From: Apostichopus japonicus
Taxonomy: Eukaryota; Echinodermata; Holothuroidea; Aspidochirotida; Stichopodidae
Assembly (NCBI RefSeq): GCF_037975245.1
Contig: NC_092577.1
Span: forward strand, 24,921,398-24,985,397
DNA length: 64,000 bases
Direction of reading: 5' to 3'
A program made the translations under genes and the position numbers. How positions within the stretch are numbered: the first letter of the stretch is position 1; every line of letters begins with the position of its first letter. This document shows positions 50,401 through 62,138 of the stretch, piece by piece. The notes under the pieces were generated by a model that searched no databases, had not been told where the DNA came from, and was given only the letters and a program-made list of their open reading frames with translations.

Positions 50401-53400
50401 GTGTCGGACCATGGTCGGACATAGCTAATGTGAAATTGACCGTAAACACGCCCTGGACGTCCTTACATGTAACATTATATCACTCAATTGACAGTAATAT
50501 ATTTACTGTAAGAGATGACCGTATATATATACCGTGCCAAGGGTATAGCATTGTTAGTACATGTACGGTAGTTAGTTACAACTCTCGCCGGCGTTGGCTC
50601 ACAGCATTTGTAAATAGCCATGTTAGGATTTATCTATTTCATTTGTTGTATTCCAGTATCGTGAGTTCGTGATACATGTGTAATATTGTCCGTTCTGTTT
50701 ATTCCGACATCTGCATGTTCCAAGGAGTTGAATAAAAACGGTAGTATGTAGCGATCGGACGTTTTATTTCGTTAGTGACTGTCTTGTGATTGTGGGATGT
50801 TAGTACTGTTTCAACTAGACCTAACTCTATGGAATTACACAGACTCACGGTAGTTTTTCGCCCAGGATTGAACAAGAAACGTGGATTAGGATATTCACTG
50901 CTAAATTTGTTTATTGACAGGATACTTTTTCTGTGTTTGTATACTTTTGGATATTAAAACGAGTAAGTACTATGTAAGTATATTGTACCGTACGGACCTA
51001 TTGACGCTACGCTATGTAAAAGATGCCTCCATTTGAGTGGAAATTTTGCTAATAAAGTAAGCAATTTAACTAAAATTTCTGCTTATAATTGTCTTAAAAC
51101 TTGTTGTTAACCTTCATGTGTTCTTGTTTTGAGCTAACAGCTTTTCAAACACTCGAAATTGGAAGTCAAAAACAGTACAATTGTTCGCTATCTGTGTACA
51201 AACAGCGCCTATATCAGCGTTTGATTTTCGCGGTATACAAACTTTGACGTCACACGGTGACCAGAGGCTCCTTTGGGTCAATCTCTGTTTTCAGACATTC
51301 CAGAGGTTCATGTCACGTGACTACCCAAAATGTCCATTTTCGTGGTCGTTTTTGATGGGTTATAGTAGGTTTTCGAAGATTATTTTTTACACATGTTGAT
51401 TATGGGTATGTAAACTCCTAAATTAATGGAAAATCTCAAAAAAAAAAATTGCCTCCATATTTGGTCTTTAATATATAATACAAACATACCGACAGGGTTG
51501 CAAAGGTTACTCGGCCTTTGGCATTGCAACCAAAAATGTAGTCTGCACATGTAGTGAGCTTGAATTTCCAGACCAAAATAACTGAGCCTTACGATATGTT
51601 GAAAGTGTCATAATTAGGGGTAATTAATTACCCAAATCTGTGAAGAAGCTGGATATTAAGCTGACAGTCCTCCGATACCCTTCAGACTCTGCAGGTCTGT
51701 CAAGCTTTTGCAAAGCTTCTTGCACCATGATCTTCAAATCCTTGGCCAAGATTGGTCTGATAGCCAAGAGATCTGCAAAGGCTTCTAGATCAACCATGTG
51801 GAGCTCTGGAATGCAATCCAAGAGACCCTTCTGCATGGCATCGATGGCATCCCTCCTTATCCCAATGGTATAATGGAACATGAGACAAAGAGCTATGTCA
51901 TGTTTGTTTTCTACCTGTACAAAACAATAGACAAGTAATTAACTTATCAGCCTGTAATTGTGTACAATCTCATCTAACATAACCATGGTAGTCAGTGGCC
52001 TAATAAGGTCATTTTTTGATTGGTGGGGATTTCTTTCTGATTTTTATACATGTCTCTGGTGTACAGCTGATTTGCCAACTGTATTTTTGGGGGGGGGGGT
52101 GGCAGTCATAATTAGCCCTGACCTACATTTTTAAAACTAGTGATAGTCATGCATGTACGCTGTCTCTGTCATGAAAACCATAAACAGGACCTAACTTTGA
52201 AAATACAGGCTTCAATAAAATTCATAACATGTCAATTTCCTGGAACATATCTATGGACATATATTTCTGTCAAAACCACTGGATGTTCCAAGCTACACAT
52301 TACTTATATGATAAACTTTGTGCTTTTAAGCTCTTCCAATTACTTCATCAACTAAACCACTCTTTCATTGAATGATATTGCCCATGTATGCCAATCTAAA
52401 ATTGGTACACTCACCTTCATTGCCTTTGCAGCTGGCCACCCACAGCTGTCAAGCCAGTGTGTTGGCTTGCTCTCATCAGACAACAGTTGCTGAAACATGT
52501 CCTCATCTGTCTCTTCCAATAGCTTTAAGGACAGAAAAAAAAACAAATTAGGAAAAATGCATTAATATATTTTATCATATGAAATAGTCGAGAGCAAAAT
52601 CATTTTGGTTAGGTATGTGGCCACTTTTGTGATGTCATCGGCTCACTTGCTGTGGAAAAGTCTTTGTTAATTCCAATTTGAAATGGTATGCCAAAGTTTG
52701 TAACATTTTTATTACAAATGTATTTTACAACAGTTGTTACTCTTGGATATTCTATTTCCATGGATAATTTAAAATCATTAAATTAAGAAAGAGAAAAGCT
52801 TCTGGATCAATGTGCAATTGTGATGTCACAGATATTGCCTCATTCTGAATAATCATTACAAAGTTGAACATCAGTTTTCCTCTGGAATATTCTTTTAACT
52901 ATCATCTGACAAATCATGCACACATAATAATTGTTTTGGTGTATCAGCACATAAATGATCTCCAGCCATCCGAACCTATATGCATTCTACGTCACTGACT
53001 AGACACAAATTGGCTACATATAGTTGGAAAAGCAAATACTAAAGAATCACCATTCATGACACACTTAATACATGTTGAGAGTACAATAAACCTTTGTTTT
53101 GGTGCAATTGTATAACACTTATTATAAGTTAGAAATCAAGCTTACAAACCTTGTTTACACATTTTTTTTTTGGAGGGGGGATTATAAGCATGGACTGCTA
53201 ATTGTCACTAATTAATACTACACTACACTAATTAAATGTTCATTTTAAAAATAGCCAGTTAATGCAAATTTTAACTACAAAATGGGGAATTCAACAATTT
53301 AGGACCTTTTGACCAATGATTGACTGATTTAACAAGAATGATGACAATGGCAAGGAATTTGAAGGTCATATGGATGTCACCAGGGTTCATTTTAGGTCAA

Positions 53401-56400
53401 ATTACCAAACATTGTTGAATCCACATGAAATTTGGTACATATATAATCAACATTTGGTTCAAAATTTTTTTCCTACATGTATTATTCTCATTACCTCTGT
53501 TATGAAATCTTGGAGGCTCAAGTCGATTATGTCATTTTTATGCAGCTGTGCATAAATTTCTTCCTGTGTCTTCTTTAGTATGACTGCAATCACTGCCTTA
53601 TGTAAGGGAATTTCTACTGACACTTCATTCAGAAGTGCAGTGCCAATCGCTTTCCCCAACACCTGGTACATCCCTGAGAATGTGGGGAATTGATTGTTTG
53701 AAGGAAGCAGTTTTCCTGTAGGCGTTGATATTACTAGGTTTTTTTCTGGTGACCGGACCTCTTGAAAGAAGATACAAAAATTTTCACGGATAAGTCCTCC
53801 AGCATCAATGCCTTCTCCTTCAAAGTGCACTCTGATGGGTCCACTCTTAGCATCAAACCTGCAATTCTTGAAGAAGGCAATGTTGTCATTAAATAGTTCA
53901 TCTCTATGAACATATAGGTTGTTTGTAGGTTTGTTGTTGAAGTGAATGAGGGATATGAAGTCTTGTATCAGTGAAGCTGGATTCTTCAGTTTCCTACTTT
54001 GCTGGGAAGGATCATCCCCTGACAGACTGACTGACTGTCAGAACTGACTGATGGAGACAGAGTGGCTGAAATTACAAATAAAAAGCTGAAAACTCAATAT
54101 GATGTAGTTATGGCCCAGTTCCACTGGATGACAGGGGCGGCGCCAGGATTTTCCCGAAGAGGGGGCCCGAGTTCCCCGGCGTGGGTGCCAAATTCCCCAA
54201 CAAAAAGTGTTATTGTACACATTGTATACGGTAAAGCATAAAGGCCCTATTTTTTCCGAGACGGGGAGGGGGGCACTCCGCTGCAGGGAGGGGCCTGTGC
54301 CCCCGATGGGCACCGCCCCTGCTGGATGACACTTTAACCCTGACCCATCCATATACACTGGTTGGATGCCTGAGCATTCTAGCAATGAAGTAATTAATTA
54401 TTTGATCAGATTTTATTTATGATTAAGAAAATATCCAAAAGCCCATAAAACAAATCCTCCTAATTAATAAAGATGATCCCCAGTCCAATGAGTCCATTCT
54501 GCACTAGCTCAAGGGTTAGAGTATGTAAACTTCTAGTGGACATGATACAAATATATATCCTTAAACCAGATATGTGGCAAGGATATGGAATTTTATGAAT
54601 TTGATTTTGAAGCCACATATACTCATCAGAGTGCAGAGTCATATATGTGTGGATTTGTGCAAAAATTGAGAGAAAGAAAAAGCATATATTATCAGAAGTA
54701 GCTGTTTTCAAATTGATACATTGCATTCACGCATACCTTCACATATCTCACAGTAATCTGTGTTAGATGAGTTAAGAAAGGTGCACTGCAGGCAAGCTCT
54801 TGCTGTTGGAGGGGCACATTGTGCTGTGGATACTGATGATGTCAATGCTGATGTCCTTTGAGGGGCAGTGGACCTCAAAGCAGATCTAGATGATGAGGAT
54901 GCATGTGCTAATGATGGTGATGATGATGATGATGTTCCTAAGAACGGGTCTGGCATGTCATTATCTTCCTCATCCTATATATCAAGGAGCACCAGATATA
55001 AACCATAAGCAATCTTGGATTAAAATCTAGGACAACCCAACCCAACCAAAGAACAGTCAAATATTCAGTGCTTCTGCAGCGATTGACCAGTGTCTGCAAT
55101 AAATTTAACTAATATCTCAGACCCGAGTCCGGACTGGAGTCCGGTTTTAAAGGGAACATTGCGAATTATCAGCGCGCTTTGTGTGCAGTTATATATTACT
55201 TTCAGCTGGTATTGTCTTCGGATGTAATTTGTGCAAAATGTGTTGTTTAGCACCAATCACTGTAGGGGTGGAAGTCAGAGGGGGCCACAGCCCCATCGGG
55301 ATGTGTAGCAAAGACAAAAGGCTAATTTGGATACCTCTCCCATTCACTTCATGATTAACGTCACCGAATCCTCTATCAAGGTAGTATCTGTAGATGTATA
55401 GGCCGTACAGGTGGACTGCATGCGAGACTGAAATGATCAGTCATGAATGTGACCCTAATATTATGTCATCGAAAACTCGGTATCCGATAGGTGTCATGGG
55501 CCCCGAAGTTGGTCCAGCTTCCCTAAGACCAAAATGTATTGCTTAAGGCTACCGTCATCGACGTTTCCCATTTTGTCTCATGTCTGTAAATATATACATT
55601 TAATTACCCCACCGAAATAAAAGAAGTGTTTTACTTTTTGGCCAGTAATAATTTATAGGCCTAATATAAATGATGCCACACCTATTTGTTAAACAATGTG
55701 GCCAGGTAAAACTAAGATGTAAATTTCTAACCGCCCCCCTCCAATGCCCAAACCCCCCCCCCATACTATGAGATTTCGAAATATAACCATTGACATATGT
55801 AGGTAGGTAGGGAATACAGTTATCTATCTGTATATAAATTTTGTCAAATTCAGCCAATTGTCGACTAGCCAAAATGATTAGTAGGCCTACTACTGTAAAT
55901 AGCTAAGTCTAGATCTATGCCAAGTTTAGGTTTCAAATGTTAGGTATGTAATTTCTGTGATAAAATCGTGCCTATCTGTTTAAACATACTTAATAATATA
56001 TTTTTAATGTAGTTTATGACTAGTTGTAGGCTCTGATGTTCTTGCACATTGTCATAATGAGCAATTTGTAATGCTGGTTGTTACAAAATGATTGTAATAC
56101 AGCACCTTCCCATGATGCTCTATTACACATTGTGGGTTTCTGGGGAGGTTAAAGTATAGTGAAACATCAGGTACATGACATTTGACATATTTCCTTAATT
56201 AAGCAAGGTGACTAATGAAAATGTCTCTATTTTTGTCATTTTGTTTAATAAATATTTTGTTAATATTTTGCTATTTCATATTGGGGATAGCTGACTATCC
56301 CATGATATAACAGCACCTATCCCATGCAAATTAACCTCCACGGCTAACTTAATTCCCAATTGCCCCTAATATATGAAAGGAAATATACATACCGAGGTAT

Positions 56401-57511
56401 CTACAGATATCCTTCTCTCTGGGCGCAGGTACATGGTTTTCTGAGCAAAAATGTCACAAACCTTTGCTCCAGACATTTTTTCTCCTTGTGCTAATCTTGG
56501 AACTACCAAGGTTTGCCCCGCAGGCTTTAGAATCTGAAAACTTTCAGACAAAAATCCGGAATGTAAATATGCAAAAGTGCAAGAGTGGTTCTGATGCTAT
56601 TATAATAAACTAACATATTGATCTATACTTGTAATCGTCAAAATGAGTTATTTCCGTGGGGATAGGGAAGTTAGAAGATATAGCTTCCCATCGACTGGTA
56701 CAAAATTTGGTAAACAGTGTTTTAAAATGAATGTACTGTAAAATGCCACTGCCACTCCCGAAAAATCAACCGCCACTCACAGATTCCTTGCCTATAACCC
56801 TGCATATTTCATATAATTTACCTCATGGAAGATCCATCATTCAGTCTATCAGCAAAAGCATCTTGGAGCCTCCTTGTTACTTTATCAATAATGCATCCTT
56901 TTTCATGCAGCCTTGCTCTGTTCTGTCCTCTAATTGTTGAGGATCTGTAGAGTAGAATATGTATGTACGTACATAGCCTATATGTATATGCACCGGGGAG
57001 AAAAATCGGACCAAGATACCCTGGACCATACCCGTCGGTAACCGACAAAATAATCCAGACGTATTAATTCGGCTAATTTTAGCCACGGTGTATATAGGCT
57101 AGCAGATTTATACATGCATCACAAAATGGTCAATTTATACGCTACTTATAAGTAACTATTTGTGTCTAAGGCACTAACGTTAGGCATGCCAGTGTTCTCC
57201 ACAGATATACACAGGGATGAGACTGAGCCGGGGGAAAAAAATCTGAAATTTATCGATCGCCGTCCTGGGGGAGGGGCTTAAGGGGAGGGGGTATCCCCTC
57301 CCCTTTACAATTTTTTGTCAGGTAAGGAGGGCCTATATGGAATCTATCACATCACGTAACTCGCCAAAAAAGTGTGGAATTTCTGCTTGTATAATTTATC
57401 CATTAGCTTTTGTGAACCAAAAAAAGGCTTTTTTGCTTGCTTTGTGCTACTTGATTCCACCACTGGTCAAATTCGGTGTTCCTTCCCTTCACAGTCCAGC
57501 ATGTTCGGCCA

Positions 57512-57545
<34 letters not shown>

Positions 57546-60500
57546 AAGTAAATCCAAAAAGTAATAAAAAATAATAAAAAACGCGAATTACGAGAAAAAA
57601 CGCGAAAATGAAAAAAAAAACAATCGGAAATCCGCGTTTCCGCGGAAGAGTCTCATGCCTGTATACAAGAACATTTTGCAAAAAAAACCTCCTAGCTAGA
57701 TCACGGGAAATGACACTTAATTCCCAGGCTTTGCTTCGAAACCTTTTTTATTTTGAAATCTCATGTGTACATCGTGCAAGGCATCATGTAGATACTGTAC
57801 CGTAGGCATACATACTTGTGCACCATATACAGTTTACTATTACATTATTTGTGTATTGTATCTGTAACATTAAGTTAGTTTATGGACAAACATCGCGGAA
57901 TTGGATACCGTTTAAACATTAAACGAACGTTCATTTGTACCGTTTAAACAGATAGAAAATTACACGGAAATTGACAGTCCTAATACATCAGAGATCATTT
58001 TTCTTCTTAGCAAATCAATAGAAACTCAGTGGAATGATGAAAATTTGGTACTTAGGAAAAATTTGTGCAATAACTGATAACAAACATCTTATCAAACATT
58101 CTGGAACATTTCAAATTTTTAGGGGGCATGATTTTTTTAGGGGCCGTAACTATTTCTGGGGGTGGCAATTTTCACTTGGGTGGGCCGCCCCCTAAAACCC
58201 CTCGTGGAGAACACTGCATGCATATAATTGCTATAATAAAACCAAAAGGTTTTGTGATTCCCTGCTTGAATTGAAAATTCTGATGATGAAATTGCTTTAA
58301 ACTCCTTTCTGTCCAAATTATATATTTTAGGTTTCCCCTACTCTGAGAAACCTACATGGGTGACCTACATACCAACTATGAGTTTCATCCATGTTTCCCC
58401 TATAGAGTTAGCCTGATTACAAGGTTTTCAGCAATTGAACTGTGTTCACATCCTATGAAATCAACAGGTTCGTCTACTCAATATGGGTGACCTACATAAC
58501 TACTATGACTTTCATAAAGTTTCCCATATAGAGTTAGCCCGATTACAAGGTTTTCAGCTATTGACCCATGCTTACCTCAAGTGACCTTTAACCTCTTATA
58601 AAATCAATAGGATTCATCTCCCCAATATGGGTTACCTACATACTAACTACGAGTTTCATTCATCCAGGTTTCCTCTACTGAGCTAGCCTGATTACAAGGT
58701 TTTCAGCAAATTACCCATGTTAACCTCAAATGACCTTTGAACTCTTATAAAATCATTAGGGTTCACCTACTCTACTAATATGGGTAACATTTGTACCAAG
58801 AGTAAGAATAATCCCACTTGGGACTGCTGAGATAACAGGTTACAAGGTTTTCAGTGTTTGACCCTTATTGACCTCATATGACATTTGACCTATTTCAAAA
58901 TCAATAGCAATCATCTACTCAATATGGCTAACATATGTACCAAGTAAGATATTAATCCAACTTGGGACTGCTGAGATAACGTGGTTACAAGCTTGGCATC
59001 ACACACACACATGACACACACACACAGGTGTCCATTACATTCAGTGCGAGGACTTCATTGAAATTTCCTTTATCCTAACCTAATAGACGTAAAATTGACA
59101 ATACCCTAACCTTTGTCTTCTAATGACTTGAAAGTTGAAAATCACATTGTACTGTATTTCTTCCAAGAACTTCCTTTGTACAAGTCCTCGGACGTTATTA
59201 CCCTACATGTCCGCACATACCAACATGATTGCATAGATTCATTGTGGCCAAGGCAAGTATGTCGCCCACTTTTTGAATTGTCAGAGTCATGTTTTGTAGG
59301 GTCTGATATATGTCATGATTATCTAAGTATTTGCCAAGGTTGTTAAATTGATCTTGGAAATGTAAATATTTCTGAATAATATTACAAAATTAATGTGCAA
59401 GGACTTGGAAAAAATCCCCACCCCCCCCACTCTGGGCCCTGATGTAGTCTGCCTGTGTGACTACCAAAAATAAATCATACCATGTTTAAAACCCTATGAA
59501 AAATTGAGCACTCTGGAATTTACATAATACAGGTAATCTATAATAATTTTTTACTTAGGCATATGTGCACAGTGAAATTTAGTGTGATTCAACATTGAAG
59601 GAAGGTCAAACTTACTCATTTGGGGTCAAAAGGAGGACAACATCAATAGCTTTCCCAGCTGATGCCTGTTGGGTATATGGGCGATACCTTTGATTGGTCC
59701 CTCTGCTAGATGATCCTCTCCTACTCCTAGCCGGAGCCTGCCCACGTCCTTGCCCTCGACCACCAAAACGGAACAGGTTCCGCATTTCCTCATGGGCAGT
59801 CTGAAACACATTCCTACAATGAATGTCAAAAGAGCATTATGTAAATTAAAAAAACTATGAAAGGTATGTCATGTGTCACTTAATTGTGAACAATGTTTTT
59901 TTTTAGTTAACCATTTGGGGAAATAATTTCTTTTCCATTTTCATTTGGAAGATTGCTGCCTAACGTGTAATTATGTATTTGTGAAATTTGATAAGATAAT
60001 GTCTCTTTCTGATAACTGTCTTGTCACATATTATATTAATGAGTGTAGAATACATTGAATTATATTATATATAATATATAGAGTTCATACCCTTATTAAG
60101 TATCTTTCTGATCGATTTAGCATTTTTCTCACAAACTGTTTGAAAGTTATGTTGACCCACATGCATAGTGCATGTAGATTCAGCCCTACATGAATTTGGT
60201 ATCAGTTATATTCTTGTGCAAGTCAAAATTTGTCCTGTGCATACATGCACATTTTGTCTACATGCGCGCATCATGCACAGAGATGAAGACCTACATGTAC
60301 CATTTGCCCACATGTAAACGATGAAATACAAAACAAGGAAACAAAATTGCACTTTCAGGGTACAAATACAATCGTCCTAAAGTGTGAAAGTCTATTAAAG
60401 TTGAATTTAAATAAAAATAATAATGTAAGTATAATAACTTTGATACAATTTAAGTAACATTTTATTTTCTTCTTGGCCTTTTAAAATTTATTTTCATTAA

Positions 60501-61045
60501 ATAATGAGTCTGATGGCTTGGTCATAAATTGGGACCCTGATTCAGTTTTGCTTTCCTATTTTGAGAAGAATTTTCTTGAAAAGCTGATTTTTTTGGCCTA
60601 TCCTAAATGTGATTTTGTTCTTCCGCCTCAGGTCTACAAAGACCTAGGGCCCTGTAGGGGCCTAGCCTAGGCCTAACTTAGTAATTACAGTATGTTACAA
60701 AAACCTTAATCATACTAGTTATATGAAGCTTTGTGTAACGTACCGTAGTTAGGTCATGGACTAGCACTAGCGTAGACTAACTGGTTAGGCTATATATCAC
60801 TTTACCATAGCTAGCCTAGGCTTATAGGGCTAGGCCTAGCTAGGGGCCCCTAAGATAAGTTGGTACTAACACTGCAGTTGGGCTAAGTCTCCAGTACAGT
60901 TATGCAATTTGTTAGGCTAAGCCTACCTGTTAGTGTTTGTTGGACGCTCTCGGTCTCCCACCACTCTCATTACTTGTCTTGCGACAGGCTCAGCAAGCCT
61001 ATTTACCAAGGAAGAAAACTCGCTTTCCGTTAAGTTATTCGACAT
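47495..61045 (-). CDS. RanBP2 zinc finger-HECT E3 ubiquitin ligase-like protein
   Basis: Nine minus-strand exons chain in phase: 61045-60927, 59813-59616, 56929-56822, 56540-56393, 54974-54737, 54018-53495, 52522-52415, 51914-51632 and 47727-47495. They total 1,959 nt, or 652 aa, without a stop. Exon 1 starts MSNNLTESEFSSLVNRLAEP. Exon 2 is RG-rich (GGRGQGRGQ). Exon 5 has a Ser-rich linker and a RanBP2-type zinc finger with Cys 252, 255, 266 and 269 (C-X2-C-X10-C-X2-C). Residues from about 272 form a HECT-like domain: VHFEGEGIDAGGLIREN, then GKAIGTALLN, then the C-lobe with FATGSPSFSP and NTCQCSIMFP, where Cys618 sits at the catalytic thioester position. It resembles the G2E3-like HECT proteins abundant in fish and invertebrate genomes. 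The start lies 225 bp inside the right terminal repeat, facing the integrase gene. Its substrate and its role in transposition are unknown. Confidence 0.85.
48120..48600. repeat. Dispersed repeat with CA tracts and terminal hairpin
   Basis: The block AATCCAACTTGGGACTGCTG, a CA tract, AGGACTTCATT and CAAGTCCTCGGACGTTATGA recurs at about 58940-59260. Both end near GATTGCATAGATTC. This copy closes with the hairpin GATTCCTTG...CAAGGAATC (48567-48593). It lies in the last HECT intron. Confidence 0.7.
49851..51470 (+). mobile_element. P-like element with THAP exon
   Basis: The ends TAAAGACCAACTATGGAG (49851-49868) and its reverse complement with one mismatch (51453-51470) form the terminal repeat. 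A second inverted pair, GTGACGTCAACGTTTGTATAC (about 50048) against GTATACAAACTTTGACGTCAC (about 51232), lies further in. The flanks do not show a clean target duplication. The element lies in intron 8 of the HECT gene and carries a THAP-type exon on the + strand. Confidence 0.65.
50153..50397 (+). pseudogene. THAP-domain first exon
   Basis: The reading frame from ATG 50153 begins MSQFCVVGGCSYTSSNKSIS, followed by FFRFPSK and RRRLWINFLR. The C-X4-C pair, the FRFP and the Trp-containing helix are hallmarks of the THAP DNA-binding domain used by P-element-type transposases. The second zinc pair is not intact as read (GVSHAHE where C..H is expected). The exon may end at the donor-like GGA/GTATCT near 50308 and the Cys lie in a lost exon. 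No transposase core follows, so this is a remnant. Confidence 0.65.
57190..58216. mobile_element. hAT-like MITE (CAGTGTTCTCCAC termini)
   Basis: CAGTGTTCTCCAC at 57190-57202 and its exact complement at 58204-58216 are terminal inverted repeats. CATGC lies on both outer sides, although this is only 5 bp and part of a palindrome. A related end (CAGTGTTCTCCA and ACCCAAGTGAAAATTG) occurs at 34536-34595. It lies in intron 2 of the HECT gene. Confidence 0.65.
57212..57661. mobile_element. 450-bp MITE nested in the 57190-58216 element
   Basis: The ends CAGGGATGAGACT (57212) and AGTCTCATGCCTG (to 57661) are inverted with one mismatch. TATACA flanks both sides (57206-57211, 57662-57667). It contains a 27-A run at 57511-57537. 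Confidence 0.7.
58230..59260. repeat. Diverged tandem repeat with CA tail
   Basis: Units of roughly 120-130 bp share GATTACAAGGTTTTCAGC and AATATGGGT.ACCTACATA (for example near 58430, 58550 and 58690). The stretch ends in CA tracts at about 59000-59027 and a block shared with 48120-48600. Confidence 0.65.
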
Positions 61046-61269
61046 GTTGAAAGCACTGAGTGTTATAGGTCAGTGGTTGAAAGGTTCGATAGTGTATTGC
61101 GGACAGATAACGTGGCTTTTGCCCTATTCTTCTATTGCATTACAGTGTAGGTATATACTGAAGCACTAGTATATATACTATACAAGTCCTTTTGCCCGCG
61201 CTCCGTCGAAAAAGTTTATCAACATTACCGATCGTACACATGGTGCTCGCGAACGCGATTTGCATAACG

Positions 61270-61544
61270 GCTCCTCCCACTCGCGTGCCACTCACACTTT
61301 TATAATCTATATATATATAACCGCGCCGAACATGACAAAATAGTATATAATATATAAAGGTTATAACGAATATATATATATATGTTATGCGATATATATA
61401 TGATATGCAATATATATAGGTTATGCATAACGTATATATATGAAGAACAAACATAAGTCATATATATTACTGCATAACCAATATATATTACTCGTTATAA
61501 TCAATATATATGGTATATAATATTGTCACATATGGCACTTCGTA
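61270..61544. repeat. Right terminal inverted repeat of element 3
   Basis: It is the reverse complement of 33296-33577 with a few substitutions and shorter AT tracts. The inner edge is CTCCTCCCACTCGCGTGCCA and the outer end GGCACTTCGTA, next to the CACATA duplication. It contains the same GTTATGCATAAC palindrome. Confidence 0.9.
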
Positions 61545-61550
61545 CACATA

Positions 61551-62138
61551 AGATCGTCAATAATTATTGCTACCAATCCTGATACTTTATAAATAAAGCT
61601 TGCTAATTGTGGCATAGCACAGGGACCATGGTGGGGGGGGGGGGACTTTTGTTGCACTGACTATGTGTTAAGCCACGTTTGAGGTTGACTAAATTTATCC
61701 TTTTTCATGTATTTATCATGTATGAATAAATTCTGTCTATTGACATTTGAAGATTTTCACGATTGACCCTGTGTGTGACCTCATTACTCACTATGGCACA
61801 TCAAAGTACCAAGTCTTAGTTACAATGTTTAAAAGCTATTTTAGTGAAAATCTACTGAAGCCCTGCCCCCTCATAAACATGCATTATATCAAATTGAACA
61901 TATACCATGATGTATCCGCTATCTACCAACACATTCGTAACGAGAATGAAACGAGTTTGACTTTCGGTTGCGAAGTTATTGGTATTTCAAGATTTTTATG
62001 TTTGACCCTCTCACCTCATTAACATTCATGAGACGAGCAGCCCAAAAAATAGGGTTCTTATACTCACTATGGCGCATCTTTATACTCAGTATGACTGAAT
62101 CCAAATTGTTGATGATTATCATAAAAAACAAAAAGTAC
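61551..62138. other. Right flank of element 3, no gene seen
   Basis: AT-rich spacer with a G-run near 61634-61644. Possibly intron if the exon at 62139-62357 splices leftward. Confidence 0.4.

Larger units (their letters stand above)
33296..61544. mobile_element. 28.2-kb IS3EU-like transposon carrying a HECT E3 ligase (element 3)
   Basis: Three features define the element. Its ends are inverted repeats (33296-33577 and 61270-61544). A perfect 6-bp direct repeat CACATA flanks it (33290-33295, 61545-61550). Two convergent genes start just inside the two repeats. The left gene encodes a D,D(35)E integrase-like transposase related to the eukaryotic IS3-like integrase-core proteins. The right gene encodes a RanBP2 zinc finger and HECT E3 ligase. 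The length is well above that of typical cut-and-paste DNA transposons. Later insertions in its introns (49851-51470, 57190-58216) account for about 2.6 kb. I assign it to the IS3EU group from the transposase motifs and my memory of a 6-bp duplication; Repbase was not consulted. Confidence 0.85.

Noticed and set aside
53370-53555. Plus-strand frame antisense to the HECT domain
   Set aside because: No motif; shadow of HECT exon 6 and its intron.
54038-54385. Minus-strand frame between HECT exons 5 and 6
   Set aside because: It lies in an intron; joining exon 54974-54737 directly to 54018-53495 keeps the phase, and the frame has no family motif.
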